A stretch of 47,434 nucleotides of DNA, taken from the NCBI GenBank assembly GCA_902591495.1, contig CACJAW010000014.1, positions 1 through 47,434 of the forward strand. The letters are read 5' to 3'. The stretch comes from an uncultured Pseudohongiella sp. (lineage in GTDB: Bacteria > Pseudomonadota > Gammaproteobacteria > Pseudomonadales > Pseudohongiellaceae). The position numbers and the translations under genes are program-made. Positions 8,038 to 17,473 of this stretch are shown here, piece after piece. The notes under the pieces are model-generated. The model was not told the origin of the DNA, made no database searches, and worked only from the letters and a program-made list of their open reading frames with translations. The stretch's first letter is position 1, and every line of letters begins with the position of its first letter.

Positions 8038-8946
8038 ATGTCTTTAAGTCTTAGACGTTTTTCATTCCGCGCAATGGCAAATCATTGCGAAATTCAAATT
8101 TATGATGAATCTAGAATTGATGCTAAAAAAACGACTCAGCGACTCGCTACTGAAATCCTACGGATCGAACAAAAATATTTCCCCGCAACTAAAAATAGCT
8201 TTGTACTCGAAATTAATCATTCAGCAGGTAGTAGACTCGGCATAAAACTTGATACTGAAACTCGCAACTTGTTCAATATCGCAGAACACTCATTTGCATT
8301 GAGTTCAGGAACTTGGGATATAACAGCAACGAAGTTAAACAAAGCCTGGGAAGATAAGACACAGTCGCCTTTGGACAATGCTGAACTGGCCAAGCTACTC
8401 CCATTAGTTGGGTTTGAGAAGTTAAACTTTAAAGGTAAACGACTCTATTTACCCGAAAACATGGAAATCGATTTCGGACCCATCATAAAAGAATACGCAA
8501 CAGATGCTGTCGCCGCACTAGCGAGAAAGCTTGGTGTTCAACATGGCCTTATTAATTTGGGCGGCGACTTTACTGTTATAGGCCCACAACCCGACCAAAA
8601 GCCTTGGCCTATTGGGATCGCAAATCCAGAGAATGCGAATTCATTATTAGCTAAAATTGACCTCTTAGAAGGAGGGATTGCGAGCTGTGGCGATTTCTCA
8701 AGCTGCATTAATATTGATAACCAGAAATACAATTCCCTTGTTAATGCCAAGACTGGGTGGCTATGTTCAGGTCTTAGAGCGGTAACAGTTGCTTCACTAA
8801 ATTGCAATCAAGCAGGATCTTTAGCACGAATGGCTCTCTCTCTTGGGGAGAATGATGGTCTGAAAGAACTCAAAGAACAATGTTTTAAATTTGTCGCAAT
8901 GACAGAAGGTGGTGACTTAAAAGGAAAGAGTGTTGACATCAAGTAA
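8038..8946 (+). CDS. ApbE-like FAD:protein FMN transferase
   Basis: A 302-residue protein of the ApbE family, which attaches FMN to threonine residues of target flavoproteins using FAD and Mg2+. Recognisable blocks are the N-terminal FRAMANHCEIQIY (equivalent to the usual F-x-A-M-G-T), DFGPIIKEYATDAVA, GLINLGGDFTVIGP (about residues 178-192) and the C-terminal V-T-V-A region before QAGSLARMALSLG. No signal peptide or lipobox is visible, whereas the best-known ApbE proteins are exported lipoproteins, so this one may act in the cytoplasm. It follows the TlpA-like gene on the same strand. Another ATG at 8033 is out of frame. No flavoprotein substrate is encoded next to it. Confidence 0.85.
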   Translation: MSLSLRRFSFRAMANHCEIQIYDESRIDAKKTTQRLATEILRIEQKYFPATKNSFVLEINHSAGSRLGIKLDTETRNLFNIAEHSFALSSGTWDITATKLNKAWEDKTQSPLDNAELAKLLPLVGFEKLNFKGKRLYLPENMEIDFGPIIKEYATDAVAALARKLGVQHGLINLGGDFTVIGPQPDQKPWPIGIANPENANSLLAKIDLLEGGIASCGDFSSCINIDNQKYNSLVNAKTGWLCSGLRAVTVASLNCNQAGSLARMALSLGENDGLKELKEQCFKFVAMTEGGDLKGKSVDIK

Positions 8947-8977
8947 AATCAAATTCCCTTCAAGACATTTATTTTTC

Positions 8978-9961
8978 CTATATTAAAACTTCCAAAGGAG
9001 GTTCATCAAGAGCTGACAGTTGCTCTCGCAATTGAAGTATATGTTCAGACCAATACCTAACAGAGTTAAACCATGGAAAATTCCTTGGAAACGCAGGGTC
9101 ATCCCACCGTCGAGCTAGCCATGCACTGTAATTCATAATTCGTAGAGTTCTCAAACTTTCGATCAAACATAATTCAGAAGTCGGGAAACGATAAAATTCA
9201 TTGTAACCCTCTAGAAGTTCTATTAGTTGAGCCTGTCTTTGATCACGGCTACCGGATAACATCATCCAAAGGTCTTGGATAGCGGGACCATTCATCGTGT
9301 CGTCAAAATCTACAAAATTCGGTGCGTTATCTTTCCACAAAACATTACCGGAATGACAATCGCCATGAATTCTAAGCTTCTTAATCGAACCATGGCCAGA
9401 AAAGCAACTCTCAACCCTAAAAATCAGATCCTGACTTAAAGTTTCATATGCTGCGATCAAGTCTGGTGGAATAAAATCATTGCTCAATAGAAATTCTCGA
9501 CTTTGTATTGCAAACCTATCGACATTGATTTCAAGCCTATCTAAAAAGCTTGCCTCAGCTCCAACAGAGTGAATACGGCCAATAAATCTTCCCATCACAA
9601 GCAAATTTTCGTAAGTTTCTAACTCTAACGGCCGCCCGAAAAACATCGGAAACACAGCAAGTTGAAATCCTTCAAATTCAAAAATCGATTTCTCGTCAAG
9701 AATTACCGGAGAGATAACAGGGATTTCTAAGTCGGATAGTTCTTGAGAAAACTGATGTTCTTCAAGTATTTGATCGGTGGTCCAACGACCAGGACGATAG
9801 AATTTGACTATAAGAAAACTTTCATTTGATATTCCGACTTGGTAGACACGATTTTCATAACTATTCAGCCCAAATATTCGCGCATCCGGTTCGTAACCCA
9901 AACTCTCGACAGCTCGAATTACAAGATCCGGGGTTAATTTCTCATAAGGGTGTTTGGACAA
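8978..9961 (-). CDS. srkA: Stress response kinase SrkA (YihE)
   Basis: A 327-residue Ser/Thr kinase of the aminoglycoside-phosphotransferase fold. E. coli SrkA counters MazF-linked death under stress and is often near dsbA. Visible motifs are GLNSYENRVYQVG near the N-terminus, the ATP-binding Lys in FLIVKFYRPGRW, the catalytic HGDCHSGNVLW and the metal-binding FVDFDDTMNGP. The start is a TTG at 9961, chosen because the next methionines lie far inside conserved sequence and the N-terminus aligns with known SrkA proteins. A short ATG upstream (9974) is in another frame. The stop is 31 bases from that of the convergent ApbE gene. The DUF1820 gene lies upstream on the same strand, with 55 bases between them. 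Confidence 0.88.
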   Translation of the reverse strand: MSKHPYEKLTPDLVIRAVESLGYEPDARIFGLNSYENRVYQVGISNESFLIVKFYRPGRWTTDQILEEHQFSQELSDLEIPVISPVILDEKSIFEFEGFQLAVFPMFFGRPLELETYENLLVMGRFIGRIHSVGAEASFLDRLEINVDRFAIQSREFLLSNDFIPPDLIAAYETLSQDLIFRVESCFSGHGSIKKLRIHGDCHSGNVLWKDNAPNFVDFDDTMNGPAIQDLWMMLSGSRDQRQAQLIELLEGYNEFYRFPTSELCLIESLRTLRIMNYSAWLARRWDDPAFPRNFPWFNSVRYWSEHILQLREQLSALDEPPLEVLI

Positions 9962-10016
9962 AAGATTTTTCCATTATGATCGAGCTGTGCAACCAGTCAT
10001 GTCTAGACTAGCTATT

Positions 10017-10352
10017 TCAAGAATCCTTGGTTTCCGACTTCGCACCAACGAGGGACACCGGAAAGGGAGCGATATTATCTCCGTTACTTATTTTACAAAC
10101 ACCGCTCTTTTCAACTTCATCGATCCTTATTATAGCTTGCATAGGAATGAAACTCCGCTTCACACCCGTAAACTCAGATTTTAACTTTTCCTCGGTAGGA
10201 TCAACTACAACTTGTTTTTTCTCATCAAACACGTAGTCTTCCACTTCAACAAAGCCATACAAATCACTTTGATAAACTTGTTTGACGAATACTTCGTAGA
10301 CTTTCCCCTTATTGAGAAAAGTAATCTTATATATTTCAGATGAGTTTGCCAT
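10017..10352 (-). CDS. DUF1820 family protein
   Basis: A 111-residue protein of the DUF1820 family, a small soluble family conserved in gammaproteobacteria with no known function. The typical opening (I-Y-K-I-T-F-L-N-K-G-K-V-Y-E-V-F) and the F-I-P-M-Q-A-I-I-R-I-D-E-V segment are present. No signal peptide, membrane helix or cysteine pair is seen. AAGGA about eight bases before the ATG is a good ribosome binding site. It is divergent from miaB across 217 bases, and srkA is 55 bases downstream, so the two minus-strand genes may share a transcript. Confidence 0.85.
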   Translation of the reverse strand: MANSSEIYKITFLNKGKVYEVFVKQVYQSDLYGFVEVEDYVFDEKKQVVVDPTEEKLKSEFTGVKRSFIPMQAIIRIDEVEKSGVCKISNGDNIAPFPVSLVGAKSETKDS

Positions 10353-10517
10353 GAAATCAGTCCTTTAGAGCTTTTTATTCAATTTACGACCGCGACCTAT
10401 TGAGCCAAATAAGTATTTTGAACCACTTATCCTGCCATTACACACTTGAATATCTGGTTATTTGTGTCAATTTCAAGGTATTTCGCTGGAAATTTCTTAA
10501 TCTGAGTGGGCGGTAAC

Positions 10518-10526
10518 TGATATACT
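10518..10526 (+). promoter_or_regulatory. Candidate extended -10 promoter for miaB
   Basis: TGATATACT (10518-10526) is an extended -10 element 43 bases before the miaB ATG. The same nine bases recur upstream of phoH, and a one-base variant occurs upstream of bamD. The -35 region is poor. The rest of the 10353-10569 interval shows no other clear element. Confidence 0.5.
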
Positions 10527-10569
10527 TCGATTTTCGCCCATAAATCATAAGCTTGGAATTACTCGACCA

Positions 10570-11907
10570 ATGAGTCACTCAATCGCTAATCAAATACGTA
10601 AGGTATTCATAAAAACACACGGATGCCAGATGAATGAATATGACTCTGCGAGGATAGTAGACTTGTTAAAGGAACAAGGAGAAGCAGAGTTAGTTGATAG
10701 CCCTGAAAGTGCAGACCTCTTAGTGCTAAACACTTGCTCAATACGGGAAAAAGCGCAGGAAAAAGTTTTTCATCAGTTGGGACGATGGCGCGCAGTAAAA
10801 CACTCAAATCCCAATGTGAAAATTGCTGTTGGAGGGTGTGTGGCAAGCCAGGAAGGCAGCGCAATAAGTAAACGAGCGCCTTATGTAGATGTAATTTTTG
10901 GACCTCAAACTTTACATAAATTACCCGCAATGTTGAATTCTTCGGATAAAAAAACTCAAGTCGACATCAGTTTTCCTGAGATAGAGAAATTTGATCAACT
11001 ACCTCTTCCTAAAGCTGAGTCTTCACAAGCTTTTGTTACAGTGATGGAAGGATGCAGTAAGTATTGCAGTTTCTGTGTAGTGCCATATACAAGAGGTGAA
11101 GAGGTATCACGTGACTTTGACGATATATTAACTGAAGCCTCACATTTAGCAAATCAGGGAGTCAGGGAAATAAATTTGCTTGGCCAAAACGTTAATGCTT
11201 ATAGAGGTTCAACTTTCGATAACAGAGATGTTGACCTAGCACTTCTGATTAATTATGTCGCTAGTATTGAAGGTATAGACCGAATTCGATTTACTACGTC
11301 ACATCCCATCGAGTTCAATGACAATCTCATTAACGTCTATAAAGAGGTCCCCGAATTAGTTTCTCACCTTCACTTACCTGTTCAGAGCGGAAGCGATCGA
11401 ATCTTGGCCGCAATGAAGCGAGGGCATACAGCCTTAGAGTACAAGTCAATAATTCGAAAAATCGTCGCGACTAGACCCAATATTAGTCTATCCTCAGATT
11501 TTATAGTCGGGTTTCCCGGAGAAACAAATTCCGACTTCGAAGACACGATGAACTTAATTATCGAAATCGGATTTGACACATCATTCAGTTTTATTTATAG
11601 CGCAAGACCCGGCACTCCCGCCTCAAACTTGCGGGATGAAACTAGTGCCCAGGAGAAAAAGCATAGACTAGCAACACTTCAATCTCAGATTACAAAGCAA
11701 GCAAATGCAATTAGCGAGTCCATGGTAGGAACTGAACAGCGCATTTTAGTGACTGGAAAATCTAAGAAAAGTAATAACTATCTTCAAGGAAGAACAGAGA
11801 ATAACCGCGTTGTTAACTTCCCAAGCGATAATGCAGGATTCATTGGAGATTTTGTTATGGTAAAAATTTCGGACGCCTTACCTAACTCGCTGCTAGGAAA
11901 CCTCTAA
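10570..11907 (+). CDS. miaB: tRNA-2-methylthio-N6-isopentenyladenosine-37 synthase MiaB
   Basis: A 445-residue radical-SAM methylthiotransferase that adds the 2-methylthio group to i6A37 of tRNAs reading UNN codons. The N-terminal UPF0004 domain has the auxiliary Fe-S cysteines Cys19 ([11 protein letters not shown]), Cys56 (LNTCSIRE) and Cys90 (VGGCVASQ). The radical-SAM motif is GCSKYCSFC, with Cys162, Cys166 and Cys169. The C-terminal TRAM domain covers roughly residues 375-442. MiaB rather than RimO or MtaB is supported by the N-T-C-S-I-R-E-K-A motif and by the phoH-ybeY-corC genes downstream, the usual neighbourhood. Length is standard. Confidence 0.95.
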   Translation: MSHSIANQIRKVFIKTHGCQMNEYDSARIVDLLKEQGEAELVDSPESADLLVLNTCSIREKAQEKVFHQLGRWRAVKHSNPNVKIAVGGCVASQEGSAISKRAPYVDVIFGPQTLHKLPAMLNSSDKKTQVDISFPEIEKFDQLPLPKAESSQAFVTVMEGCSKYCSFCVVPYTRGEEVSRDFDDILTEASHLANQGVREINLLGQNVNAYRGSTFDNRDVDLALLINYVASIEGIDRIRFTTSHPIEFNDNLINVYKEVPELVSHLHLPVQSGSDRILAAMKRGHTALEYKSIIRKIVATRPNISLSSDFIVGFPGETNSDFEDTMNLIIEIGFDTSFSFIYSARPGTPASNLRDETSAQEKKHRLATLQSQITKQANAISESMVGTEQRILVTGKSKKSNNYLQGRTENNRVVNFPSDNAGFIGDFVMVKISDALPNSLLGNL

Positions 11908-11939
11908 TCTGGAATTAAGTCTAAATGAATCTAAAATTT

Positions 11940-11948
11940 TGATATACT
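11940..11948 (+). promoter_or_regulatory. Candidate extended -10 promoter for phoH-ybeY-corC
   Basis: TGATATACT (11940-11948) lies in the 74-base gap between miaB and phoH, 33 bases before the phoH ATG. It is identical to the element before miaB, which suggests that the phoH group can also be transcribed independently of miaB. Confidence 0.5.
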
Positions 11949-11981
11949 TACCTTGTCTGACTTCATCATATTTTAAAAAAC

Positions 11982-13016
11982 ATGGAAGACCTCAAAACTA
12001 ACCTTGAACTATTGCCCGACAACTCACAAAGATTGTCCAACCTTTGTGGTCGATTGAATGAAAATATAAAAATGATAGAACGTACGCTATCTCTCCGCAT
12101 TCAACAAAGAGGTAACATTTTCTGCCTGAACGGGTCTAGAAAAGCAATAAGTGACGGTTGTCAGATATTAGAATCATTATATGGCCTGACAGAATCCGGC
12201 AAATTGATTCACCCTCAAATGATATCCCTTACAGTCCATGAAATTCTTCATCATGAAGCTACAGGTGATACCGATCCAGCTTCAGACCGATCGTCGGAAA
12301 ATTTCACGCTCATTAAGACTTCGAGAACATCGGTCAAACCAAGAGGACAGCATCAAACGAACTACGTAAAGAATATTAGAAAAAATGACATTAGTTTCGG
12401 CATCGGTCCTGCAGGAACAGGTAAAACCTATCTCGCTGTAGCCTGCGCCGTTGAGGCCCTAATGAGCGGAAATGTCAATCGAATACTCCTAGTGCGACCT
12501 GCTGTTGAAGCTGGAGAAAAACTTGGATTTTTGCCGGGAGATCTTACTCAAAAAATAGATCCATACCTAAGACCACTCTACGACGCTCTCTACGAAATGC
12601 TTGGATTTGAAAAAGTAGGTAGATTAATAGAGAAAAATATAATTGAAGTCGCCCCCTTGGCATTTATGCGAGGAAGAACACTCAATAACTCATTCATCAT
12701 TTTGGATGAAAGTCAGAATACTACAAGCTCTCAAATGAAAATGTTTTTGACAAGGATTGGGTTCGGTTCGACTGCTGTAATAACAGGGGACGTAACACAA
12801 ATAGATTTACCTAAAGGAACAAGGTCTGGGCTAGTTCAAGTCAGTAGCATCTTGGATAGTATCACTGAAATCGGATTCACATATTTTTCAGCCAAAGACG
12901 TGGTCCGCCATCGGTTGGTCCAACAGATCGTAGAAGCATATGATGCCTTTGATAAAAAAACTGTTTCCAAAATAAATAGTAAGGATAGTCCGCAAATCAA
13001 TGAACGTGATAGTTGA
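11982..13016 (+). CDS. ybeZ: PhoH-like ATPase (YbeZ)
   Basis: A 344-residue PhoH-family P-loop ATPase. The Walker A motif is GPAGTGKT (residues 142-149) and the Walker B-type segment is FIILDESQNT. GDVTQIDLPKGTRSGL near residue 265 is the family's third signature. An N-terminal KH-like RNA-binding part (about residues 25-90) precedes the ATPase. YbeZ is reported to interact with YbeY and is thought to act in RNA or ribosome processing. Its 3' end overlaps ybeY by 17 bases, so the two are translationally coupled. It has its own candidate promoter. Confidence 0.92.
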   Translation: MEDLKTNLELLPDNSQRLSNLCGRLNENIKMIERTLSLRIQQRGNIFCLNGSRKAISDGCQILESLYGLTESGKLIHPQMISLTVHEILHHEATGDTDPASDRSSENFTLIKTSRTSVKPRGQHQTNYVKNIRKNDISFGIGPAGTGKTYLAVACAVEALMSGNVNRILLVRPAVEAGEKLGFLPGDLTQKIDPYLRPLYDALYEMLGFEKVGRLIEKNIIEVAPLAFMRGRTLNNSFIILDESQNTTSSQMKMFLTRIGFGSTAVITGDVTQIDLPKGTRSGLVQVSSILDSITEIGFTYFSAKDVVRHRLVQQIVEAYDAFDKKTVSKINSKDSPQINERDS

Positions 13017-13473
13017 CTTGATTAATGACAATAAAATACAAACTACTATTGATTCCAATGTCATAAAAAACTGGGTAGTAACCGCTCTTAAGTCCATCAA
13101 GGTAGATGGAGATATGAGCATTTGCATCAAGCTGGTCAATACCAAGGAAGCTGCCGAGTTAAATTTGAAATACCGAAAAAAGGATACAGCAACCAATGTT
13201 TTATCTTTTAGCAGTCTGATGCCTAATTCTCTTCAGTCCGTGTTGCCAACCCGCCATCTGGGTGATGTAGTAATTTGTCCGGAGATTGTTAAAAGCGAGG
13301 CTGCAAAGCAGTGCAAATCAGAGGTTGCCCATTATGCTCATCTCATAATCCATGGTACATTGCACCTGAATGGCTTTGAGCACAAAACTGAAAATGATGC
13401 AAAAAATATGGAAGAAAAAGAAATAAAAATAATGGAAAAACTTGGATTCCCGAACCCATATTTGGTAGTGTAA
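13000..13473 (+). CDS. ybeY: Endoribonuclease YbeY (rRNA maturation factor)
   Basis: A 157-residue metal-dependent endoribonuclease needed for 16S rRNA 3'-end maturation and 70S ribosome quality control. The zinc motif HGTLHLNGFEH gives His118, His122 and His128, matching the family's H-x3-H-x5-H. The N-terminal K-Y-R-K-K-D-T-A-T-N-V-L-S-F block (about residues 58-70) is also diagnostic. The gene starts inside the 3' end of phoH, and the corC frame follows directly after its stop, consistent with one operon. Confidence 0.94.
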   Translation: MNVIVDLINDNKIQTTIDSNVIKNWVVTALKSIKVDGDMSICIKLVNTKEAAELNLKYRKKDTATNVLSFSSLMPNSLQSVLPTRHLGDVVICPEIVKSEAAKQCKSEVAHYAHLIIHGTLHLNGFEHKTENDAKNMEEKEIKIMEKLGFPNPYLVV

Positions 13474-13512
13474 TTGATTAACAATTTATTGGAGAAAACG
13501 AGCAAATCCCGC

Positions 13513-14373
13513 ATGACAGATGACCAATCTAGCATCGATCCAAGACCCAAATCCTGGATCGATAAAATAGCACAAGTATTCTCTGACGAGCCCACTGACA
13601 CCAATAGCCTACTAGATCTTTTGCGCAATGCAGCTCAGGATCAAGTGCTTGACGGACAAGCTTTAAGTATGATCGAGGGGGCACTGCAGGTCTCTAGCAT
13701 GCGAGTCAAAGATATAATGATTCCAAGATCTCAAGTAGTCTCCGTGCCCTCAAACGCCCCATCCGATGAGATTGTAGGAATAGTTAGTCAATCATCTCAT
13801 TCTAGACTTCCAGTTCTTGGTGAAAATGTTGATGATGTGAAAGGCATCCTCCTTGCTAAGGATTTACTCCGAGTAACTGTGGATAGTCATAATGAAGATT
13901 TTGATATGTCTCAGATAATTAGACGCGCCAATTTCGTTTCTGAGGACAAAAGGCTTAACGTTCTGCTAAAAGAATTCAGAGAATCTAGGCAGCATATGGC
14001 AGTCGTCATCGATGAATATGGAAGCATGTGTGGAATAGTGACTATTGAAGACGTTCTAGAGCAAATAGTTGGAGACATAGAGGACGAAACCGACGTAGAA
14101 GACGAAAATTATATAAAGGAGTTTGACAAGCAAAACCATATCGTTAAAGCATTAACCCCTGTAAGCGAATTCAATCAATATTTTAAAACAAATTTTAAAG
14201 ATGATGAATTTTCAACCATAGGCGGACTTGTACTGCAAGAATTTGGCAGAATTCCACAAAGGGGGGAGAAAGCTTCTGTTGGCCCTTTTCAAGTAACAGT
14301 GTTAAACGCAGATAGTCGTCAAATCAAGTTGATAAAGGTTAATTCCAATCTCGCAGAAAGCTTACAAAAGTAA
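13513..14373 (+). CDS. corC: CorC/YbeX-type CBS-pair and transporter-associated domain protein
   Basis: The preferred ATG at 13513 gives 286 residues, matching the usual 290. Two CBS domains span roughly residues 55-190 (I-M-I-P-R-S-Q-V at the start, V-V-I-D-E-Y-G-S-M-C-G-I-V-T-I-E-D at the end), followed by the CorC/HlyC transporter-associated domain to the C-terminus (F-S-T-I-G-G-L-V-L). The family is linked to magnesium and cobalt efflux, and YbeX to ribosome metabolism. An alternative TTG at 13474, directly after the ybeY stop, would add 13 residues; GGAG at 13491-13494 is too far from 13513 to settle the choice. No membrane helix is seen. The lnt gene that often follows corC is not here. 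Confidence 0.9.
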   Translation: MTDDQSSIDPRPKSWIDKIAQVFSDEPTDTNSLLDLLRNAAQDQVLDGQALSMIEGALQVSSMRVKDIMIPRSQVVSVPSNAPSDEIVGIVSQSSHSRLPVLGENVDDVKGILLAKDLLRVTVDSHNEDFDMSQIIRRANFVSEDKRLNVLLKEFRESRQHMAVVIDEYGSMCGIVTIEDVLEQIVGDIEDETDVEDENYIKEFDKQNHIVKALTPVSEFNQYFKTNFKDDEFSTIGGLVLQEFGRIPQRGEKASVGPFQVTVLNADSRQIKLIKVNSNLAESLQK

Positions 14374-14475
14374 TTAGTGTATAAAAACTTAATCCCCAGT
14401 ATAAATTCGCTCACTTACTAATAAATTAATCGCATAAAAAATAGTAAAAAAAGATAAAAACACGAAAGTCATATA

Positions 14476-16953
14476 ATGAACGAAGCAAAAAAAATTTATA
14501 GCCCTAAAGCGGTAGAATCTATTGCCCAAAACTATTGGCAAACCCACAAAAGCTTTTCGGTGAGCGAAGATAGCACGAAAGAAAAATTCTATTGCTTGTC
14601 TATGTTCCCTTATCCAAGCGGCCACTTACATATGGGTCACGTTAGAAACTATGCTATAGGAGATGCGATTTCTCGTTTTCAGCGTATGCGGGGAAAAAAT
14701 GTCTTACAGCCCATGGGTTGGGATGCCTTTGGTCTCCCAGCTGAGAATGCGGCAATGCAGAATAAAGTTGCACCGGCTAAGTGGACTTACGAAAATATCA
14801 ATTACATGCGTGAACAACTTCAAAAATTGGGATACGCCTATGACTGGGATAGAGAAATCGCAACATGCCATAAAGATTATTATCGCTGGGAACAATGGTT
14901 TTTTATCCAACTTTTTAAAAAAGGACTTGTTTACAAGAAAGAAGCAGAGGTTAATTGGGATCCTGTAGATAGAACTGTCCTCGCTAATGAGCAAGTCATA
15001 GATGGTCGAGGTTGGCGCTCTGGCGCGCTAGTCGAGCGTAAAAATATTCCACAGTGGTTTGTTCGAATTACGGCATTTGCTCAAGAGTTATTGGATGATT
15101 TGACTAAGTTAGAGGGATGGCCCGAGAGAGTTCGAACCATGCAGTCAAACTGGATAGGTCGCTCTGAAGGCTTAACTTTAAACTTCGAGGTCTTGAACAC
15201 CAATGCAAGCATGTCTCCAATATCAGTTTACACAACTCGACCCGACACTTTGATGGGAGTGACATATTTAGCTGTTGCGCCAAAACATCCTCTGGCAGAG
15301 ATGGTTGCAACTAAAAATAGTAAGCTTGCCAAATTCATTGAAGAGCAAAGTAGATTAAAAGTTGCTGAGGCGGAACTCGCAACGCTTGAAAAAATGGGTC
15401 TAGATACTGGATTAAAAGCAGTTCATCCGGTCACGAAAGAAGAGGTACCCATATTTGTCGCTAATTTTGTTCTGATGACCTACGGATCAGGTGCTGTTAT
15501 GGCCGTACCAGCACACGACCAAAGAGATTGGGAGTTCGCAAAAAAATACAATCTTCCTATCAAATTAGTAATCGAACCTATTGACACTAATAGAAAAACT
15601 AACGTAGAAAATGGCGCTTTCGTTGATAAAGGTAGATTGATTAATTCTGGAGAATTTGATGGTCTCGATTTTGAAGAGGCATTTAAGGCTATCTCTACTT
15701 TTCTAAACGATAGAGGCTTAGGTGAGAAAACCGTAAATTTTCGCCTAAGAGATTGGGGCGTGTCTCGCCAACGATATTGGGGAGCTCCAATACCCATGAT
15801 AAATTGTCGAACATGTGGTTCAATTCCCGTACCAGAGGAAGATCTACCTGTACTATTACCTGAGAATGTACAGATAGAAGAAACTGGATCACCACTAAAG
15901 AAAATGGATAAATTTTTAAATGTTAATTGTCCGATTTGCGGTAATCCAGCAAATCGAGAAACAGATACATTTGATACCTTTATGGAATCTTCTTGGTATT
16001 ACGCTAGGTTCGCGAGCCCAAATCAAAGCAATAAGATGTTAGATGAACGAGCCGATTACTGGCTACCCGTTGATCAATATATAGGTGGAATCGAACATGC
16101 AATACTCCATTTATTATATGCTCGTTTTTATCATAAGTTGATGCGCGATGAAGGTCTTGTAACTTCGGACGAACCCTTTGAGCGTCTACTGACACAAGGA
16201 ATGGTACTAAACGATGGTACAAAAATGTCTAAATCTAAAGGAAATACGGTAGATCCTTTGACCCTGATAGACAAGTACGGCGCTGACACTGTCCGGATGT
16301 TCACGCTATTTGCAGCACCACCGGATCAATCGCTAGATTGGTCCAGCTCCGGTGTTGAAGGGAGTTTTCGCTTTCTTAATCGCCTATGGAAAGTGGTTTC
16401 GGATCATGAGTGTGTCTCATGTGAGAAAAAGCAGCTAACTGATCTAAACAGTGAACAAAAGCAATTGCGCTATAAAATTCATAGTACACTTAAAAAAGTT
16501 ACTGACGATTATGCGAGAAGACAGACATTCAATACCGCTATTGCTGCTTCAATGGAACTTCTAAATGCAACCACAAAATTTAAGGATCAAGTCGATTCTG
16601 ATATAGGACGAGCATTACTGCAAGAAGCGCTGGAAATAATAATACTGATGTTAGCGCCGATCGTACCTCATTTTTGTCACGTTTTATGGAATCATTTAGG
16701 ACATAAAGGAGCAGTAATGGATGCATCCTGGCCAACTCCTATCGAGGAAGCTCTGACCCAAGATACCATAGTCATAGTCCTTCAGGTTAATGGCAAGCTA
16801 CGGGATCGAATCGAGGTGTCTGAAGACATACCAAAAGAAGAGCTTGAACAAATAGCAGTGACTAATTCCTCAGTAAAGCGATTTATTGAAGGGAAAAATA
16901 TACAGAAAATTATTGTGGTTCCAAAACGCCTCGTAAATATTGTCGCGAATTAA
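14476..16953 (+). CDS. leuS: Leucyl-tRNA synthetase
   Basis: A class I aminoacyl-tRNA synthetase of 825 residues that charges tRNA-Leu. The HIGH-type motif is HLHMGH (residues 50-55) and the KMSKS motif is at about residues 582-586 ([12 protein letters not shown]). The CP1 editing domain (about 225-410) contains the [12 protein letters not shown] threonine-rich site and [20 protein letters not shown] zinc-type C-x2-C...C-x2-C region follows, around INCRTCGS and NCPICGN. It is a little shorter than E. coli LeuS (860). The 102-base gap after corC is A/T-rich with no strong promoter, so read-through from the phoH group is likely. lptE follows 4 bases after the stop. Confidence 0.96.
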   Translation: MNEAKKIYSPKAVESIAQNYWQTHKSFSVSEDSTKEKFYCLSMFPYPSGHLHMGHVRNYAIGDAISRFQRMRGKNVLQPMGWDAFGLPAENAAMQNKVAPAKWTYENINYMREQLQKLGYAYDWDREIATCHKDYYRWEQWFFIQLFKKGLVYKKEAEVNWDPVDRTVLANEQVIDGRGWRSGALVERKNIPQWFVRITAFAQELLDDLTKLEGWPERVRTMQSNWIGRSEGLTLNFEVLNTNASMSPISVYTTRPDTLMGVTYLAVAPKHPLAEMVATKNSKLAKFIEEQSRLKVAEAELATLEKMGLDTGLKAVHPVTKEEVPIFVANFVLMTYGSGAVMAVPAHDQRDWEFAKKYNLPIKLVIEPIDTNRKTNVENGAFVDKGRLINSGEFDGLDFEEAFKAISTFLNDRGLGEKTVNFRLRDWGVSRQRYWGAPIPMINCRTCGSIPVPEEDLPVLLPENVQIEETGSPLKKMDKFLNVNCPICGNPANRETDTFDTFMESSWYYARFASPNQSNKMLDERADYWLPVDQYIGGIEHAILHLLYARFYHKLMRDEGLVTSDEPFERLLTQGMVLNDGTKMSKSKGNTVDPLTLIDKYGADTVRMFTLFAAPPDQSLDWSSSGVEGSFRFLNRLWKVVSDHECVSCEKKQLTDLNSEQKQLRYKIHSTLKKVTDDYARRQTFNTAIAASMELLNATTKFKDQVDSDIGRALLQEALEIIILMLAPIVPHFCHVLWNHLGHKGAVMDASWPTPIEEALTQDTIVIVLQVNGKLRDRIEVSEDIPKEELEQIAVTNSSVKRFIEGKNIQKIIVVPKRLVNIVAN

Positions 16954-16957
16954 ATCA

Positions 16958-17470
16958 ATGAGTTATTCCCAAAAACCATATGTATTTCTTATTTTCCTTA
17001 TTAGCCTAAACTCCTGCGGGTATTCTTTGAGAGATAATCAATTTTTGGTAGCGAACCTAGACTCTATTCAGTTGCAATTAGCGCAACCAGGCAGTGAATT
17101 CTCGCGGATGCTTCGAAGAGATCTTGAGGTATCAGGGGTTCAGACTGTACTTTCAGATTTATCCCAAGAACCGAATGCAGAAACGGAGCATGAACTAATA
17201 GTAGGCAATGAGGAAATATCAAATAGGCCCGTTACCATAAACTCAAGAGCAAGAGCAGCACAATATGAAATGCGTCTTTCAATTGAAGTTGCCTTGAAGA
17301 AGAATCAAATATTTTTAATTGAACCAGAAGCGCTATTCGTCGATCGTATTTTTTTTGAAGATATCCAAAATATAACAGGCAACCAAGAAGAGATTCGCAT
17401 TATCAGCTCTGAAATGCGCCAAGATTTAGTATCTCAAGTAATAAGACGTATCGAGTCTGCTATCAACTAA
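16958..17470 (+). CDS. lptE: LPS-assembly lipoprotein LptE
   Basis: A 170-residue outer-membrane lipoprotein that plugs the LptD barrel and helps insert lipopolysaccharide. The ATG at 16958 is preferred. It gives a signal peptide ending in the lipobox-like LNSC, followed by GYSLRDN, the characteristic C-G-Y/F-x-L-R start of mature LptE. A TTG at 16940, inside leuS, would add six residues. The rest of the protein is poorly conserved, as is normal for LptE. The gene sits between leuS and holA, its usual place, and follows leuS by 4 bases. Confidence 0.88.
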   Translation: MSYSQKPYVFLIFLISLNSCGYSLRDNQFLVANLDSIQLQLAQPGSEFSRMLRRDLEVSGVQTVLSDLSQEPNAETEHELIVGNEEISNRPVTINSRARAAQYEMRLSIEVALKKNQIFLIEPEALFVDRIFFEDIQNITGNQEEIRIISSEMRQDLVSQVIRRIESAIN

Positions 17471-17473
17471 ATA

